Source of the DNA: DATAUD01 sp036268455
GTDB taxonomy: Bacteria; Verrucomicrobiota; Verrucomicrobiia; Limisphaerales; Palsa-1400
Length of the DNA stretch: 64,000 nt
Assembly (NCBI GenBank): GCA_036268455.1
Contig: DATAUD010000009.1
Location: forward strand, 1 to 64,000
Reading direction: 5' to 3'
The position numbers and the translations under genes are program-made. The first letter of the stretch is position 1, and the number at the start of each line of letters is the position of its first letter. The notes beneath the pieces are model-generated. The model made no database searches, was not told where the DNA came from, and saw only the letters and a program-made list of their open reading frames with translations. Shown here piece after piece: positions 16,150 through 24,594 of the stretch.

Positions 16150-16515
16150 ATGTTACAGGTTCGCTCCATCCTAGACGTGGCCGACAACACCGGCGCCAAG
16201 CGCGCGGCCGCCATCGGCGTGATAGGCCGCAACCAGCGTTACGCCGGCATTGGCGATATCATCAAGGCGCACATCAAAGAGGCGGCGCCGGACGGGACTG
16301 TCAAGAAAGGGGACGTGGTGGACGCGGTGGTCGTGCGGACGCGCAAGCAGATCCGGCGTTCGGACGGCTCGTATCTGAGGTTTGACAGCAACGCCATAGT
16401 GATTATTGACAAGGAAAACAACCCGCGCGGCACGCGAATTTTCGGGCCGGTCGCCCGCGAGTTGCGGGAGAAGAAGTTCATGAAAATCATTTCGCTTGCG
16501 CCGGAAGTCATTTAG
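16150..16515 (+). CDS. rplN: 50S ribosomal protein L14
   Basis: L14 binds at the subunit interface. The 121-residue protein has the family block D-V-A-D-N-T-G-A-K-R-A-A, then K-K-G-D-V-V-D-A-V-V-V-R-T-R-K and G-T-R-I-F-G-P-V-A-R-E-L-R. Length and position are standard. Only two bases separate it from rplX. Confidence 0.98.
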   Translation: MLQVRSILDVADNTGAKRAAAIGVIGRNQRYAGIGDIIKAHIKEAAPDGTVKKGDVVDAVVVRTRKQIRRSDGSYLRFDSNAIVIIDKENNPRGTRIFGPVARELREKKFMKIISLAPEVI

Positions 16516-16517
16516 TT

Positions 16518-16805
16518 ATGCCAAAGCAACATGTAAAAAAAGGGGACGAGGTGGTGGTGATCGCGGGGTCCGAGTTGGGGAAGCGGGGGAAGATCCTGGT
16601 TGTCAACATGAAGAACCAACGGGTGCTGATCGAAGGGTTGAAGATGATCAAGCGGCACACCAGGAAGAACCAGGACAATCCGCAGGGGGCGATTGTTGAG
16701 CGGGAGGGGACGATCCATATTTCCAACTTGATGCTCGCGTCGAAGTTCGACGAGCGGCGCGGCGGGCAGCATCAAGCGGCGGCGACTGAACCGGCGGAGG
16801 CATAA
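16518..16805 (+). CDS. rplX: 50S ribosomal protein L24
   Basis: L24 helps start assembly of the large subunit. The 95-residue protein holds the KOW motif (K-K-G-D-E-V-V-V-I-A-G-S-E-L-G-K-R-G-K-I) and the following K-R-H-T-R-K-N-Q-D-N-P-Q-G-A-I segment. The C-terminal ~15 residues are Ala/Glu-rich and less conserved. Confidence 0.96.
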   Translation: MPKQHVKKGDEVVVIAGSELGKRGKILVVNMKNQRVLIEGLKMIKRHTRKNQDNPQGAIVEREGTIHISNLMLASKFDERRGGQHQAAATEPAEA

Positions 16806-16810
16806 AGCGA

Positions 16811-17401
16811 ATGAAACCGAGACTTTTAGAGAAATACGTAAACGAGGTGCGGCTGGCGTTGAAGGAAAAGCGCCGTTACGCCAATGTGCATCAAATCCCG
16901 CGCATCGAGAAGATTGTGGTCAACATGGGAGTGAGCGCGTCGCTGGAAAAGGGGGCGATTGAAGACGCGGTGAGGGACATGACATTGATCACGGGCCGCA
17001 AGCCGATCATCAACAAATCGCGGCACAGCATCGCGAATTTCAAGTTGAGGGAAGGGCAGAACATCGGATGCCGTGTGACATTGCGGCGGGAAGTGATGTA
17101 TGAATTTTTCGATCGCCTGGTTGCGACGGCGCTGCCGCGCATCCGCGATTTCCGGGGTTTGTCGCCGCGGGCGTTTGACGGCCGGGGCAATTACACCCTG
17201 GGAGTGAACGACCAGACGATCTTTCCGGAGATCGAACTGGACAAGATCAAGCGGACGCAGGGAATGGACATTACGATCGTGACGAGCGCGCCGACAAACG
17301 AGGAAGCGCTGGAACTGCTCAAGATGATGGGGATGCCGTTTGCGGAGACGAAAGAACAGAAGGAACAGAAGGAAGCGGCGCAGCAGCAGCAGACCGCGTG
17401 A
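16811..17401 (+). CDS. rplE: 50S ribosomal protein L5
   Basis: L5 binds 5S rRNA and the P-site tRNA. The product has 196 residues, slightly longer than usual. It carries N-V-H-Q-I-P-R-I-E-K-I-V-V-N-M-G-V, the T-G-R-K-P-I-I-N-K-S-R block, and R-D-F-R-G-L-S with G-R-G-N-Y-T-L-G-V-N-D-Q. The last ~20 residues form a Glu/Lys/Gln tail ending in four Gln residues, an extension without an obvious fold. Confidence 0.97.
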   Translation: MKPRLLEKYVNEVRLALKEKRRYANVHQIPRIEKIVVNMGVSASLEKGAIEDAVRDMTLITGRKPIINKSRHSIANFKLREGQNIGCRVTLRREVMYEFFDRLVATALPRIRDFRGLSPRAFDGRGNYTLGVNDQTIFPEIELDKIKRTQGMDITIVTSAPTNEEALELLKMMGMPFAETKEQKEQKEAAQQQQTA

Positions 17402-17419
17402 CAATTATTAAATTTTGAT

Positions 17420-17689
17420 ATGGCAAAAACATCCTGGATAGAACGCAATAAACGGAAGGCCGCGACGGTCAAGAAGTACGCCGCGCTTAGGGCTGAACTC
17501 AAGGCCAAGCGGGATTACGCGGGATTGAGCAAGCTGCCGCGCAACGCGAGTCCCACGCGCGTGGTCAACCGCTGCTCAATGTCGGGACGGCGCCACGGAT
17601 ATTTGCGGAAATTTGGCTGTTCGCGCATGACGTTTCGCGAAGCGGCGTTGAACGGGTTGATTCCCGGGGTGACAAAAGCCAGTTGGTAA
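17420..17689 (+). CDS. rpsN: 30S ribosomal protein S14 (zinc-free type)
   Basis: S14 sits in the head of the small subunit. The 89-residue length and the C-terminal block N-R-C-S-M-S-G-R-R-H-G-Y-L-R-K-F-G identify it. The paired CxxC motifs of the zinc-binding form are absent, so this is the longer zinc-independent type. Confidence 0.97.
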   Translation: MAKTSWIERNKRKAATVKKYAALRAELKAKRDYAGLSKLPRNASPTRVVNRCSMSGRRHGYLRKFGCSRMTFREAALNGLIPGVTKASW

Positions 17690-17693
17690 AATT

Positions 17694-18083
17694 ATGACTG
17701 ACTCGATTTCAGATATGTTGACCCGGATTCGCAACGCGAGCCGGGCGTTGTTGCCGGAAGTTTCGATGCCGCACTCCAAATTGAAGGAGAACATCGCGAA
17801 GGTCCTCAAAAAGGAGGGCTATGTGACTGATGTTGCCGTGGACGGAACGAAGAGCAGCAAGGTGATCAAGATCAAGCTGAAGTATGCCGGGCGGAAATCG
17901 ATCATCGAAGGGCTGCGCCGGATCAGTTCGCCGGGATTGCGCCGTTACACTGGTTCACAGGATGTTCCGCGGGTTCGCGCGGGAATGGGAACATCGATTC
18001 TTTCGACATCCGAAGGAGTGATGACCGGGGTTCAGGCGCGCAAGAAAAATGTCGGCGGCGAATTGCTGTGCGAAATTTGGTAA
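17694..18083 (+). CDS. rpsH: 30S ribosomal protein S8
   Basis: S8 is a primary assembly protein that binds helix 21 of 16S rRNA. The 129-residue protein starts with D-S-I-S-D-M-L-T-R-I-R-N-A and ends with S-T-S-E-G-V-M-T-G-V-Q-A-R-K-K-N-V-G-G-E-L, both diagnostic. In other bacteria S8 represses the spc operon by binding its mRNA. No such site was identified here. Confidence 0.98.
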   Translation: MTDSISDMLTRIRNASRALLPEVSMPHSKLKENIAKVLKKEGYVTDVAVDGTKSSKVIKIKLKYAGRKSIIEGLRRISSPGLRRYTGSQDVPRVRAGMGTSILSTSEGVMTGVQARKKNVGGELLCEIW

Positions 18084-18092
18084 AGTGAATTT

Positions 18093-18629
18093 ATGTCGCG
18101 AATAGGAAAATTACCGGTGGTCGTGCCGCCGAAAGTGAAGATCGAAATCAAGGGCCAGAAAGTGTTTGTGGAAGGCCCGAAAGGAAAGCTGGATTTCGAA
18201 TTGCCCCGGCGGACGTCCGTCAAAGTGGACGGCGGCAACCTCGTTGTGAGCCGCGATGGCGAAGACGCGGAGGCGAAGTCGTTGCACGGGTTGAGCCGCG
18301 CGCTGGTCAATAACATGGTCAAGGGAGTGAGCGACGGATTTGTCAAGAAGCTGGAGATACAGGGCGTAGGATTCAAGGCGGCGGTGCAGGGCAAACTGGT
18401 GAACCTTTCGCTGGGCTATTCGCATCCCGTGAACTATCCGATACCCGATCAAATCACCGTGAAGGTGGAGGAGAACACCAAGCTGACGATCGAGGGGCCG
18501 AGCAAGCAATTGGTCGGACAGGTCGCGGCCGAGATACGAAGTTTTTACCCGCCGGAGCCTTATAAAGGCAAGGGAGTGCGTTACACGACCGAGAAGGTGC
18601 GCCGCAAGGAGGGCAAGACCGTTCAATAA
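18093..18629 (+). CDS. rplF: 50S ribosomal protein L6
   Basis: L6 lies near the GTPase centre. The 178-residue product shows M-S-R-I-G-K-L-P-V-V-V-P, two L6 domain repeats, and the C-terminal signature P-E-P-Y-K-G-K-G-V-R-Y. It ends normally, nearly 40 bases before rplR. Confidence 0.98.
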   Translation: MSRIGKLPVVVPPKVKIEIKGQKVFVEGPKGKLDFELPRRTSVKVDGGNLVVSRDGEDAEAKSLHGLSRALVNNMVKGVSDGFVKKLEIQGVGFKAAVQGKLVNLSLGYSHPVNYPIPDQITVKVEENTKLTIEGPSKQLVGQVAAEIRSFYPPEPYKGKGVRYTTEKVRRKEGKTVQ

Positions 18630-18667
18630 GGAGAATTTGGCCGCGGCAAAATCCGAGGCTCCATCAC

Positions 18668-19033
18668 ATGAGATCCGACAAAAAAATACAATTGGCCCAA
18701 CTGCGCAAGTGGCGTATTCGCAAGAAGATTACCGGCACGAAGGAGCGTCCGCGCATGAGCGTGAGGTTCTCGAACGAGCACATTTACGTCCAGTTCATCG
18801 ACGACGCGGCGGGAGTGACGGTTTGCTCGACATCAAGTTTGCACAAAACGGTGCCGGACCGGGACAAGCTTGCGGCGAATGTGGCGGGCGCGAAAAAAAT
18901 CGGCGCGCTGGCGGCCGAAGCGGCGAAGGGCAAAGGCATCATCAATGTGGTGTTTGACCGGAGCGGAGCGCGTTATCACGGAAAAGTCAAGGCGCTGGCT
19001 GACGCCGCGCGAGAAGGCGGATTGAAATTTTAA
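18668..19033 (+). CDS. rplR: 50S ribosomal protein L18
   Basis: L18 binds 5S rRNA. The 121-residue protein has R-K-K-I-T-G-T-K-E-R-P-R-M-S-V-R-F-S-N-E-H-I-Y near the N-terminus and the C-terminal V-F-D-R-S-G-A-R-Y-H-G-K-V-K-A-L-A-D-A-A-R-E-G-G-L. Both are family hallmarks. The ATG at 18668 gives the normal length. Confidence 0.97.
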   Translation: MRSDKKIQLAQLRKWRIRKKITGTKERPRMSVRFSNEHIYVQFIDDAAGVTVCSTSSLHKTVPDRDKLAANVAGAKKIGALAAEAAKGKGIINVVFDRSGARYHGKVKALADAAREGGLKF

Positions 19034-19051
19034 CCCTGAAGAAAGAAAATT

Positions 19052-19840
19052 GTGGCTGAGCTAAACAAGAATCCAGGTGGCAATTCCAGAGGCGGCGGTG
19101 GAGGTGGAGGCGGACGCGGTCCCGGACGGGGTCCGAGGCGGATGCGTCCCGCGCCAGGCGAAGGAGGCGATTCGTCGCAGGCCGGTGGAGCCGGGGCCGA
19201 GTTAAGCGAGAAAGTAGTTTTCATCAACCGATCCGCCAAGGTTGTGAAGGGCGGACGCCGGTTCAGTTTCAGCGCCCTTGTTGTCGCGGGAGACAAGCGC
19301 GGACGCGTGGGTGTGGGCCTTGGAAAAGCGGTGGAAGTTTCGGAAGCGATCCGCAAAGGCGGCGAGATGGCCAAGCAGCACATGGTCAGCGTCTCGCTGA
19401 AAGAGACGACGATTCCGCATGAGATTTTATGCCGCCACGGCGGCGCGAAAGTGATCCTGCGTCCCGCTTCGCCGGGAACGGGCTTGATCGCGGGCAAAAC
19501 CGTGCGAGCCGTTTTGGAATCAGTGGGAATCAGGGATGTTTTAAGCAAGTCGCTTGGATCGAACAACCCATCGAATGTGGTGAAGGCGACGATTGCGGGA
19601 TTGCTGCAACTGCGGTTGCGCGAAGATATTTACCTTGGCCGGGGAATCGAATACAAGAAGCGCCCGGCGCCTGTGCCGCCTCCGGCTCCCGCGCCAGCGG
19701 TGGCAAAGCCGGCGGCGGTCAGCAATGCGCCCGTTGCGGAAAAACCCGCCGTGGAGAAGCCCGCGGCGGAAACCGCGCCGCCGCCGCCGCCGCCGCCGGC
19801 GGCTGATGCGGGAACAACACAACAGCCTCCTGCCGCCTGA
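19052..19840 (+). CDS. rpsE: 30S ribosomal protein S5 with long N- and C-terminal extensions
   Basis: S5 shapes the mRNA entry channel and affects decoding accuracy. The conserved core (about residues 50-205) has K-V-V-K-G-G-R-R-F-S-F-S-A-L-V-V-A-G-D and the A-S-P-G-T-G-L-I-A-G segment. At 262 residues it is far longer than the usual ~165-200. The first ~48 residues are Gly/Arg-rich, while the last ~55 are Ala/Pro-rich with a seven-Pro run. The GTG at 19052 follows a purine-rich stretch. The next gene is rplO; the small rpmD (L30) gene usually between them is missing. Confidence 0.95.
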   Translation: MAELNKNPGGNSRGGGGGGGGRGPGRGPRRMRPAPGEGGDSSQAGGAGAELSEKVVFINRSAKVVKGGRRFSFSALVVAGDKRGRVGVGLGKAVEVSEAIRKGGEMAKQHMVSVSLKETTIPHEILCRHGGAKVILRPASPGTGLIAGKTVRAVLESVGIRDVLSKSLGSNNPSNVVKATIAGLLQLRLREDIYLGRGIEYKKRPAPVPPPAPAPAVAKPAAVSNAPVAEKPAVEKPAAETAPPPPPPPAADAGTTQQPPAA

Positions 19841-19845
19841 TTTTT

Positions 19846-20400
19846 ATGCGTTTACACGATCTCAAACCTCGTCCCGGTTCCAAGCACCGCCGCAAGCGGC
19901 TCGGCCAGGGAGAATCCAGCGGCCACGGCAAGACCAGCGGACGCGGAGGAAAGGGCCAGACCGCGCGGTCCGGCAGTTCGATCCGCATTGGATTTGAAGG
20001 CGGACAAATGCCGTTGATTCGGCGCATTCCGAAACGCGGATTTAACAACAAGCGGTTTGCGGTGCGTTATATTCCAGTGAATTTGGAATCGCTGAACAGT
20101 TTTCAAGACGGCGCGGTGGTGGATGAAGCGACGTTGCGCGGTTCGGGGCTTGCCAACGGACGCGGAAAGAAAATCAAGATTTTGGGCGACGGCGAATTGA
20201 CACGGAAATTGACGGTAAAAGTCCACGCGTTCAGCGCGGGCGCCCGCGCCAAAATTGAAAAGCTGGGCGGGACGTGCGAGATGATCAAGCCTCCCGCCGC
20301 GCCCGAAGCCAAGGCGGAGGCGAAGCCGGCTGAAAGCAAAGCGCCGAACAAACCGGAAAAGAAAGAAAAGAAGGAGAAGGCGCCCGAAAAACCGGCATAA
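19846..20400 (+). CDS. rplO: 50S ribosomal protein L15 with Lys/Glu-rich tail
   Basis: L15 is a late-assembly large-subunit protein. The N-terminus M-R-L-H-D-L-K-P-R-P-G-S-K-H-R-R-K-R-L-G-Q-G and the block R-R-I-P-K-R-G-F-N-N are diagnostic. The core ends near residue 145. About 40 more residues form a Lys/Glu/Ala/Pro tail, making 184 residues against the usual ~145-150. It lies five bases after rpsE and 12 before secY. Confidence 0.95.
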   Translation: MRLHDLKPRPGSKHRRKRLGQGESSGHGKTSGRGGKGQTARSGSSIRIGFEGGQMPLIRRIPKRGFNNKRFAVRYIPVNLESLNSFQDGAVVDEATLRGSGLANGRGKKIKILGDGELTRKLTVKVHAFSAGARAKIEKLGGTCEMIKPPAAPEAKAEAKPAESKAPNKPEKKEKKEKAPEKPA

Positions 20401-20412
20401 CCGCTTTACCAG

Positions 20413-21804
20413 ATGTTTCAATCGATCCTAAACACATTAAGCAACTGCTTCAAAATACCTGAGCTGAAGTCGCGCATTGTCTTCACCATGATTGTTTTGG
20501 CGGTGTGCCGGATTGCGTGCGTGGTTCCGTGCCCTGGGTTGGACAGCGGCGCGCTGAAGGCGTATTTCGACGCCGGCGGCGGAAAGAACGTGGGCAACGG
20601 TTTGCTGGGGATGTACAGTCTTTTTACGGGAGGCGGTTTTGAACATTGCGCGGTGGGGGCATTGGGGATCATGCCGTACATCAGCGCGACGATTATTTTG
20701 CAATTGCTGCAAGCGGTCATTCCGACGTTGAGCAAGATGTCGCGGGAAGAGGGCGGGCGGACGAAGATCATCCAGATTGGGCGTGTGATGACGTTGTTCC
20801 TCTGTCTTGGGCAGGGTTTGGTGATGGCAATTGGCTGGGAGAAAATCGCGGACGTGCCGGGGTTCAAGGGCTTTCCGGGCAGTCTTGTTTTGATTCACCC
20901 GTTGTGGTGGTATCGGATTCAAACCACCGTGATTTTGACGACGGGAACGATGCTGCTGATGTGGCTTGGCGAACAGATTACGGACCGCGGGATTGGAAAC
21001 GGAGTTTCGCTGATCATCACGATTAACATTCTGGCGCGCTTGCCAGCGGCCGGGCAGGGGCTTGTGGATATGTTCCTGACGCCTGGAGCGATGGGAGAAC
21101 ATCGTTACAATGCGTTTCATTTTATCGCGCTGATATTGCTGTTGTGCGCGGTGGTGGCGGGAACGGTGGCGGTGACGCAGGCGGAGAGAAAAATTCCCGT
21201 GCAGTACGCGCAACGAGTTGTGGGGCGCAAAATGTATTCCGGCGGCAGTTCGTTCATGCCGTTGCGGGTGAATTATTCTGGCGTCATGCCTGTGATCTTT
21301 GCGTCGGCGATCCTGATGTTCCCGACGATGATACTGAATTTTTTGGGGTCGCGATTCAATTTGAAGGTGTTTAACGAACTGGCGTTGTCGCTTGGGCGCG
21401 GGTCGATATTGTATCTGAGCCTCTATGGCCTGATGATTTTGTTCTTTTCCTATTTCTGGGTGGCGACGCAGTTCAATGAATTGCAAATCGCGGACGACAT
21501 GAAGAAATCCGGCGGATATATCCCGGGAGTGAGGCCAGGGCAGGCGACGTGCAATTTTCTGCACCGGACGATGAGCCGCATTACGCTGGCCGGGGCGATC
21601 TTTTTGACGATCATCGCGGTGATACCGATCATCATGAGCGAAGCGATGACGATACCGCAGAACGTGGCGCAATTTTTCGGGGGAACGAGTTTGCTGATCA
21701 TTGTGGGCGTGATGCTGGACACGATGCGGCAGATGGAGTCGCACCTGTTGATGCGCCATTACGATGGATTTCTGAAGAAAGGCCGACTGAAGGGCCGGTT
21801 CTGA
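20413..21804 (+). CDS. secY: Preprotein translocase subunit SecY
   Basis: SecY forms the protein-conducting channel of the inner membrane with SecE and SecG. The 463-residue protein has ten hydrophobic segments and family blocks such as G-I-M-P-Y-I-S-A-T-I-I-L-Q-L, E-Q-I-T-D-R-G-I-G-N-G-V-S-L, and P-V-Q-Y-A-Q-R-V-V-G-R-K. A periplasmic loop near residues 50-75 is Gly-rich and longer than in E. coli. Its place between rplO and map is standard. Confidence 0.97.
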   Translation: MFQSILNTLSNCFKIPELKSRIVFTMIVLAVCRIACVVPCPGLDSGALKAYFDAGGGKNVGNGLLGMYSLFTGGGFEHCAVGALGIMPYISATIILQLLQAVIPTLSKMSREEGGRTKIIQIGRVMTLFLCLGQGLVMAIGWEKIADVPGFKGFPGSLVLIHPLWWYRIQTTVILTTGTMLLMWLGEQITDRGIGNGVSLIITINILARLPAAGQGLVDMFLTPGAMGEHRYNAFHFIALILLLCAVVAGTVAVTQAERKIPVQYAQRVVGRKMYSGGSSFMPLRVNYSGVMPVIFASAILMFPTMILNFLGSRFNLKVFNELALSLGRGSILYLSLYGLMILFFSYFWVATQFNELQIADDMKKSGGYIPGVRPGQATCNFLHRTMSRITLAGAIFLTIIAVIPIIMSEAMTIPQNVAQFFGGTSLLIIVGVMLDTMRQMESHLLMRHYDGFLKKGRLKGRF

Positions 21805-21813
21805 GGACGCCTG

Positions 21814-22623
21814 TTGTCGGAACGCAATGGCGTGGCCGGAAAAACAATCATTTTAAAGTCGGCGCGCGATTTGGAAGCGATGCGGCCGGCGTGTGAAATA
21901 GGAAGCACGGTGCTGGAGGAAGTTGGGGCGTTTATCCAGCCGGGAGTGACGACGGGGGAAGTGGATGAGTTTGCGGCGTCGCGGATGAAGCATTACGGGG
22001 CGAAGAGCGCGTTTTTGGGGTACCGGCGGTTTCCGAAGAACATTTGCATTTCGGTGAACGAGGAAGTGGTGCATGGGATGGGCGGGCCGCGCGCGCTGGA
22101 ATTTGGGGACATTGTGAGTTTGGATATTGGGGTGACGTATCACGGGTATATTGGGGATACGGCGAAGACGGTGGCTGTGGGCGGATGCGACGTGCGCGCG
22201 CAACGCTTGATGGATGTCACGGAACAGTCTCTTTACGAAGGGATCGCGAAGGCGGTGCCGGGGAACCGGGTGGTGGATATTTCGCGGGCGGTGCAGAATT
22301 ACGTGGAGAGCAACGGGTTCAGCATTGTGCGGGAGTTTGTGGGGCACGGAGTGGGGCGGACGGTTCATGAAGAGCCGCAGGTGCCCAATTTCGTTGAAAA
22401 AAACGCGCAGTCGCCTAAATTGCGGGCTGGGATGACATTGGCGATTGAGCCGATGGTCAATGCGGGGATGCCGCAAGTGCTTGTGTTAAAGGATGGCTGG
22501 ACAGTGGTGACGAAAGATGGTTCATTGTCCGCTCATTTTGAGCACACGGTGCTGATCACCGAGGGTGAACCGGAGATATTAACTTGGCCGTCAAAGACGC
22601 CATCGAAGCTGAAGGCAGGATAG
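21814..22623 (+). CDS. map: Methionine aminopeptidase, type I
   Basis: This enzyme removes the initiator Met from nascent proteins. The 269-residue product has the five metal ligands in S-L-D-I-G, G-D-T-A-K-T, G-H-G-V-G-R, L-A-I-E-P-M and F-E-H-T-V-L-I. It also has the substrate-site segment N-E-E-V-V-H-G. The start is the TTG at 21814, preceded by a GAGGA sequence. The last 40 bases overlap the infA start in another frame, so the two are probably translationally coupled. Confidence 0.96.
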   Translation: MSERNGVAGKTIILKSARDLEAMRPACEIGSTVLEEVGAFIQPGVTTGEVDEFAASRMKHYGAKSAFLGYRRFPKNICISVNEEVVHGMGGPRALEFGDIVSLDIGVTYHGYIGDTAKTVAVGGCDVRAQRLMDVTEQSLYEGIAKAVPGNRVVDISRAVQNYVESNGFSIVREFVGHGVGRTVHEEPQVPNFVEKNAQSPKLRAGMTLAIEPMVNAGMPQVLVLKDGWTVVTKDGSLSAHFEHTVLITEGEPEILTWPSKTPSKLKAG

Positions 22624-22793
22624 TGGAGGTTTTAGCCTCCAGTTTGTTTCGCGTCGAATTGGCCAACGGACACCGGCTGGTGGCGCACGTGAGCGGGAAG
22701 CGGCGGCTGGCATTTGAACGGATGTCGGTCGGAGACAGTGTGAAGGTGCGGATGTCGCCCTACGATTTGTCGAAGGGAAGCATCGCAGAATAA
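22584..22793 (+). CDS. infA: Translation initiation factor IF-1
   Basis: IF-1 occupies the A site during initiation. The 69-residue OB-fold protein follows the family pattern: K-D-A-I-E-A-E-G-R-I-V-E-V-L, F-R-V-E-L-A-N-G-H, V-S-G-K-R-R and S-V-G-D-S-V-K-V-R-M-S-P-Y-D-L-S-K-G. The start is a TTG inside map, giving a 40-base overlap. No later start keeps the conserved first strand. Starting IF-1 from a weak codon inside the upstream gene suggests coupled, tuned translation. Confidence 0.95.
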   Translation: MAVKDAIEAEGRIVEVLASSLFRVELANGHRLVAHVSGKRRLAFERMSVGDSVKVRMSPYDLSKGSIAE

Positions 22794-22805
22794 GCGGAAG
22801 AATTT

Positions 22806-22919
22806 ATGAAAGTTCGAGCATCGGTAAAGAAGCTTTGCGAGAATTGCAAAGTGGTGAAACGCAAGGGCGTGATTCGTGTGATTTGCACGAACCCGCGCCA
22901 CAAACAACGTCAAGGCTAA
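22806..22919 (+). CDS. rpmJ: 50S ribosomal protein L36
   Basis: The 37-residue protein begins M-K-V-R-A-S-V-K-K-L-C-E-N-C and ends with V-I-C-T-N-P-R-H-K-Q-R-Q-G. It keeps the zinc-binding C-x2-C...C-x4-H set, so it is the zinc-binding form. It is the smallest gene of the cluster, between infA and rpsM as usual. Confidence 0.95.
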   Translation: MKVRASVKKLCENCKVVKRKGVIRVICTNPRHKQRQG

Positions 22920-22928
22920 TTTAATTTT

Positions 22929-23324
22929 ATGGCACGAATCGTAGGAGTTGAAATTCCGGGCGAAAAGCGAATCGATATCGCGTTGCGCTACATTTATGGC
23001 ATCGGGCCGGCGAACGCGAAAGTGATTTTGGAGAAGGCGAGCATCGATCCGGCGCTTCGGGCGAAGGATTTGAACGAGCAGCAGTTGTCGCAGATCGTCC
23101 ACGCGATTCAGGACGGGAAATATGTGATCGAGGGCGATTTGCGGCGGGAATTGGGAATGAACTTGAAGCGCCTCCAGGGAATCAAGTGCTACCGTGGCGT
23201 CCGACATTTGCGCGGACTGCCGGTTCGCGGGCAGCGGACTTCGACAAACGCGCGCACGCGGAAGGGTCCGCGCAAGACGGTGGGCGTGCAACGCAATCCG
23301 AACGCCAAAACCGGCATCCACTAA
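22929..23324 (+). CDS. rpsM: 30S ribosomal protein S13
   Basis: S13 contacts the large subunit and P-site tRNA from the head. The 131-residue protein starts M-A-R-I-V-G-V-E-I-P-G-E-K-R. It has the helix-two-turns-helix G-I-G-P-A-N-A-K and the C-terminal block H-L-R-G-L-P-V-R-G-Q-R-T-S-T-N-A-R-T-R-K-G. Slightly longer than average but otherwise standard. Confidence 0.98.
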   Translation: MARIVGVEIPGEKRIDIALRYIYGIGPANAKVILEKASIDPALRAKDLNEQQLSQIVHAIQDGKYVIEGDLRRELGMNLKRLQGIKCYRGVRHLRGLPVRGQRTSTNARTRKGPRKTVGVQRNPNAKTGIH

Positions 23325-23339
23325 TTTTTTATTTTTATT

Positions 23340-23951
23340 ATGGCTGAAGAAACAAAGCCCAAAAAGCCCGCTTCGGAAAAGAAGGGGAAACCGGAATCCG
23401 CTCCGGCCGGCGCCGCCGAAGAGGGCGCGAAGCCGGCGAAGAAAGGGGCGGCCGCCGCTCCCGAAGGCGCACCCGATGCCGCGAAAAAACCGGCCGGCGA
23501 ACCAGCGGCAGCGGGACCCGTCGCCGGGGCCGCGCCGACCGCCGCGGAATTGCTGGCGGACGCGGATGCCGGCAAGAAAATCATCAAGGCCAAAGGCGCG
23601 AAGAATATCGCCGTTGGAGTGGCGAACATTTTGGCGACGTTCAACAACACGAACGTGAGCATTACGGACATGCACGGGAATGTGCTTGGATGGTCGAGCG
23701 CGGGGAAGGTGGGATTTAAGGGCTCGCGGAAAAGCACGGCGTTCGCGGCGCAGCAAGTCGCGCAGGACGCGGCGCGCCAGGCGATGTCGCACGGGATGAG
23801 GGAAGTTGAAGTGCGGGTGAAGGGGCCTGGGTCGGGTCGTGAATCGGCGATTCGGGCGTTGCAGGCGATTGGATTGGAAATCACCGCGATCAAGGATGTC
23901 ACGCCAGTGCCGCACAACGGGTGCCGCCCGCGCAAGAAACGGCGCGTCTAA
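23340..23951 (+). CDS. rpsK: 30S ribosomal protein S11 with ~75-residue N-terminal extension
   Basis: S11 lines the platform next to the E site. The conserved core (about residues 78-203) has N-I-A-V-G-V-A-N-I-L-A-T-F-N-N-T, the S-A-G-K-V-G-F-K-G-S-R-K-S-T block and the C-terminal P-V-P-H-N-G-C-R-P-R-K-K-R-R-V. The first ~75 residues are a Lys/Pro/Glu then Ala/Gly/Pro-rich segment absent from typical ~129-residue S11. The ATG at 23340 is the only start with reasonable spacing after rpsM, and there is no Met near the core, so the extension seems real. Confidence 0.95.
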   Translation: MAEETKPKKPASEKKGKPESAPAGAAEEGAKPAKKGAAAAPEGAPDAAKKPAGEPAAAGPVAGAAPTAAELLADADAGKKIIKAKGAKNIAVGVANILATFNNTNVSITDMHGNVLGWSSAGKVGFKGSRKSTAFAAQQVAQDAARQAMSHGMREVEVRVKGPGSGRESAIRALQAIGLEITAIKDVTPVPHNGCRPRKKRRV

Positions 23952-23975
23952 AATAATTTAACTTTTTAAACTGAT

Positions 23976-24584
23976 ATGGCTCGTTATACAGGTCCACGCA
24001 CACGAATCAGCCGGCGGTTCGGAATCCCGATGTTCGGGCCGGACAAATATTTGGAACGGCGCAATTATGGTCCCGGGGTCCACGGCCCGAAGTCGCGGCG
24101 CAAGCACACCGATTACGGGCTTGGGCTGATCGAGAAACAAAAGCTGCGGTATTTTTACGGGTTGATGGAGCGGCAGTTCCGGGGGGTTTATGAGAAGGCG
24201 CTGAAGCGGCGCGGAGTGACGGGTGAACAGATGCTGCAGATTTTGGAGACTCGTCTTGACAACGTGGTTTATCATCTTGGTTTTTCCATCACACGCGCGG
24301 GGGCGCGGCAGATGGTGAGTCACGGGCACGTGAAGGTGAACGGGCGCAAGGTGAACGTGCCGTCGTATGCGCTGAAAGTGAACGACGTGATCGAGGTGAG
24401 GGAGTCGAACGTTTCGCGGCAGCTTGCGACGAAGAACCTGGAATTGGCGACGAGCAAGGTTGTGCCGGATTGGTTGATGCTGAACAAGGACGCGTTCAAG
24501 GGAACTGTGATGAGGGTTCCGACGCGCGACGAGATCCAGCCGATCGCCAATGAACAGGCGGTTGTGGAATTTTATTCCCGCTAG
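23976..24584 (+). CDS. rpsD: 30S ribosomal protein S4
   Basis: S4 is a primary assembly protein and helps control decoding accuracy. The 202-residue protein begins M-A-R-Y-T-G-P-R-T-R-I-S-R-R-F-G. It has R-R-K-H-T-D-Y-G-L-G-L-I-E-K-Q-K-L-R, and an S4 RNA-binding domain with R-L-D-N-V-V-Y-H-L-G-F. The N-terminal Cys zinc cluster of some S4 proteins is absent. In model species S4 represses its own operon. Confidence 0.98.
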   Translation: MARYTGPRTRISRRFGIPMFGPDKYLERRNYGPGVHGPKSRRKHTDYGLGLIEKQKLRYFYGLMERQFRGVYEKALKRRGVTGEQMLQILETRLDNVVYHLGFSITRAGARQMVSHGHVKVNGRKVNVPSYALKVNDVIEVRESNVSRQLATKNLELATSKVVPDWLMLNKDAFKGTVMRVPTRDEIQPIANEQAVVEFYSR

Positions 24585-24594
24585 AGTGAAAACC

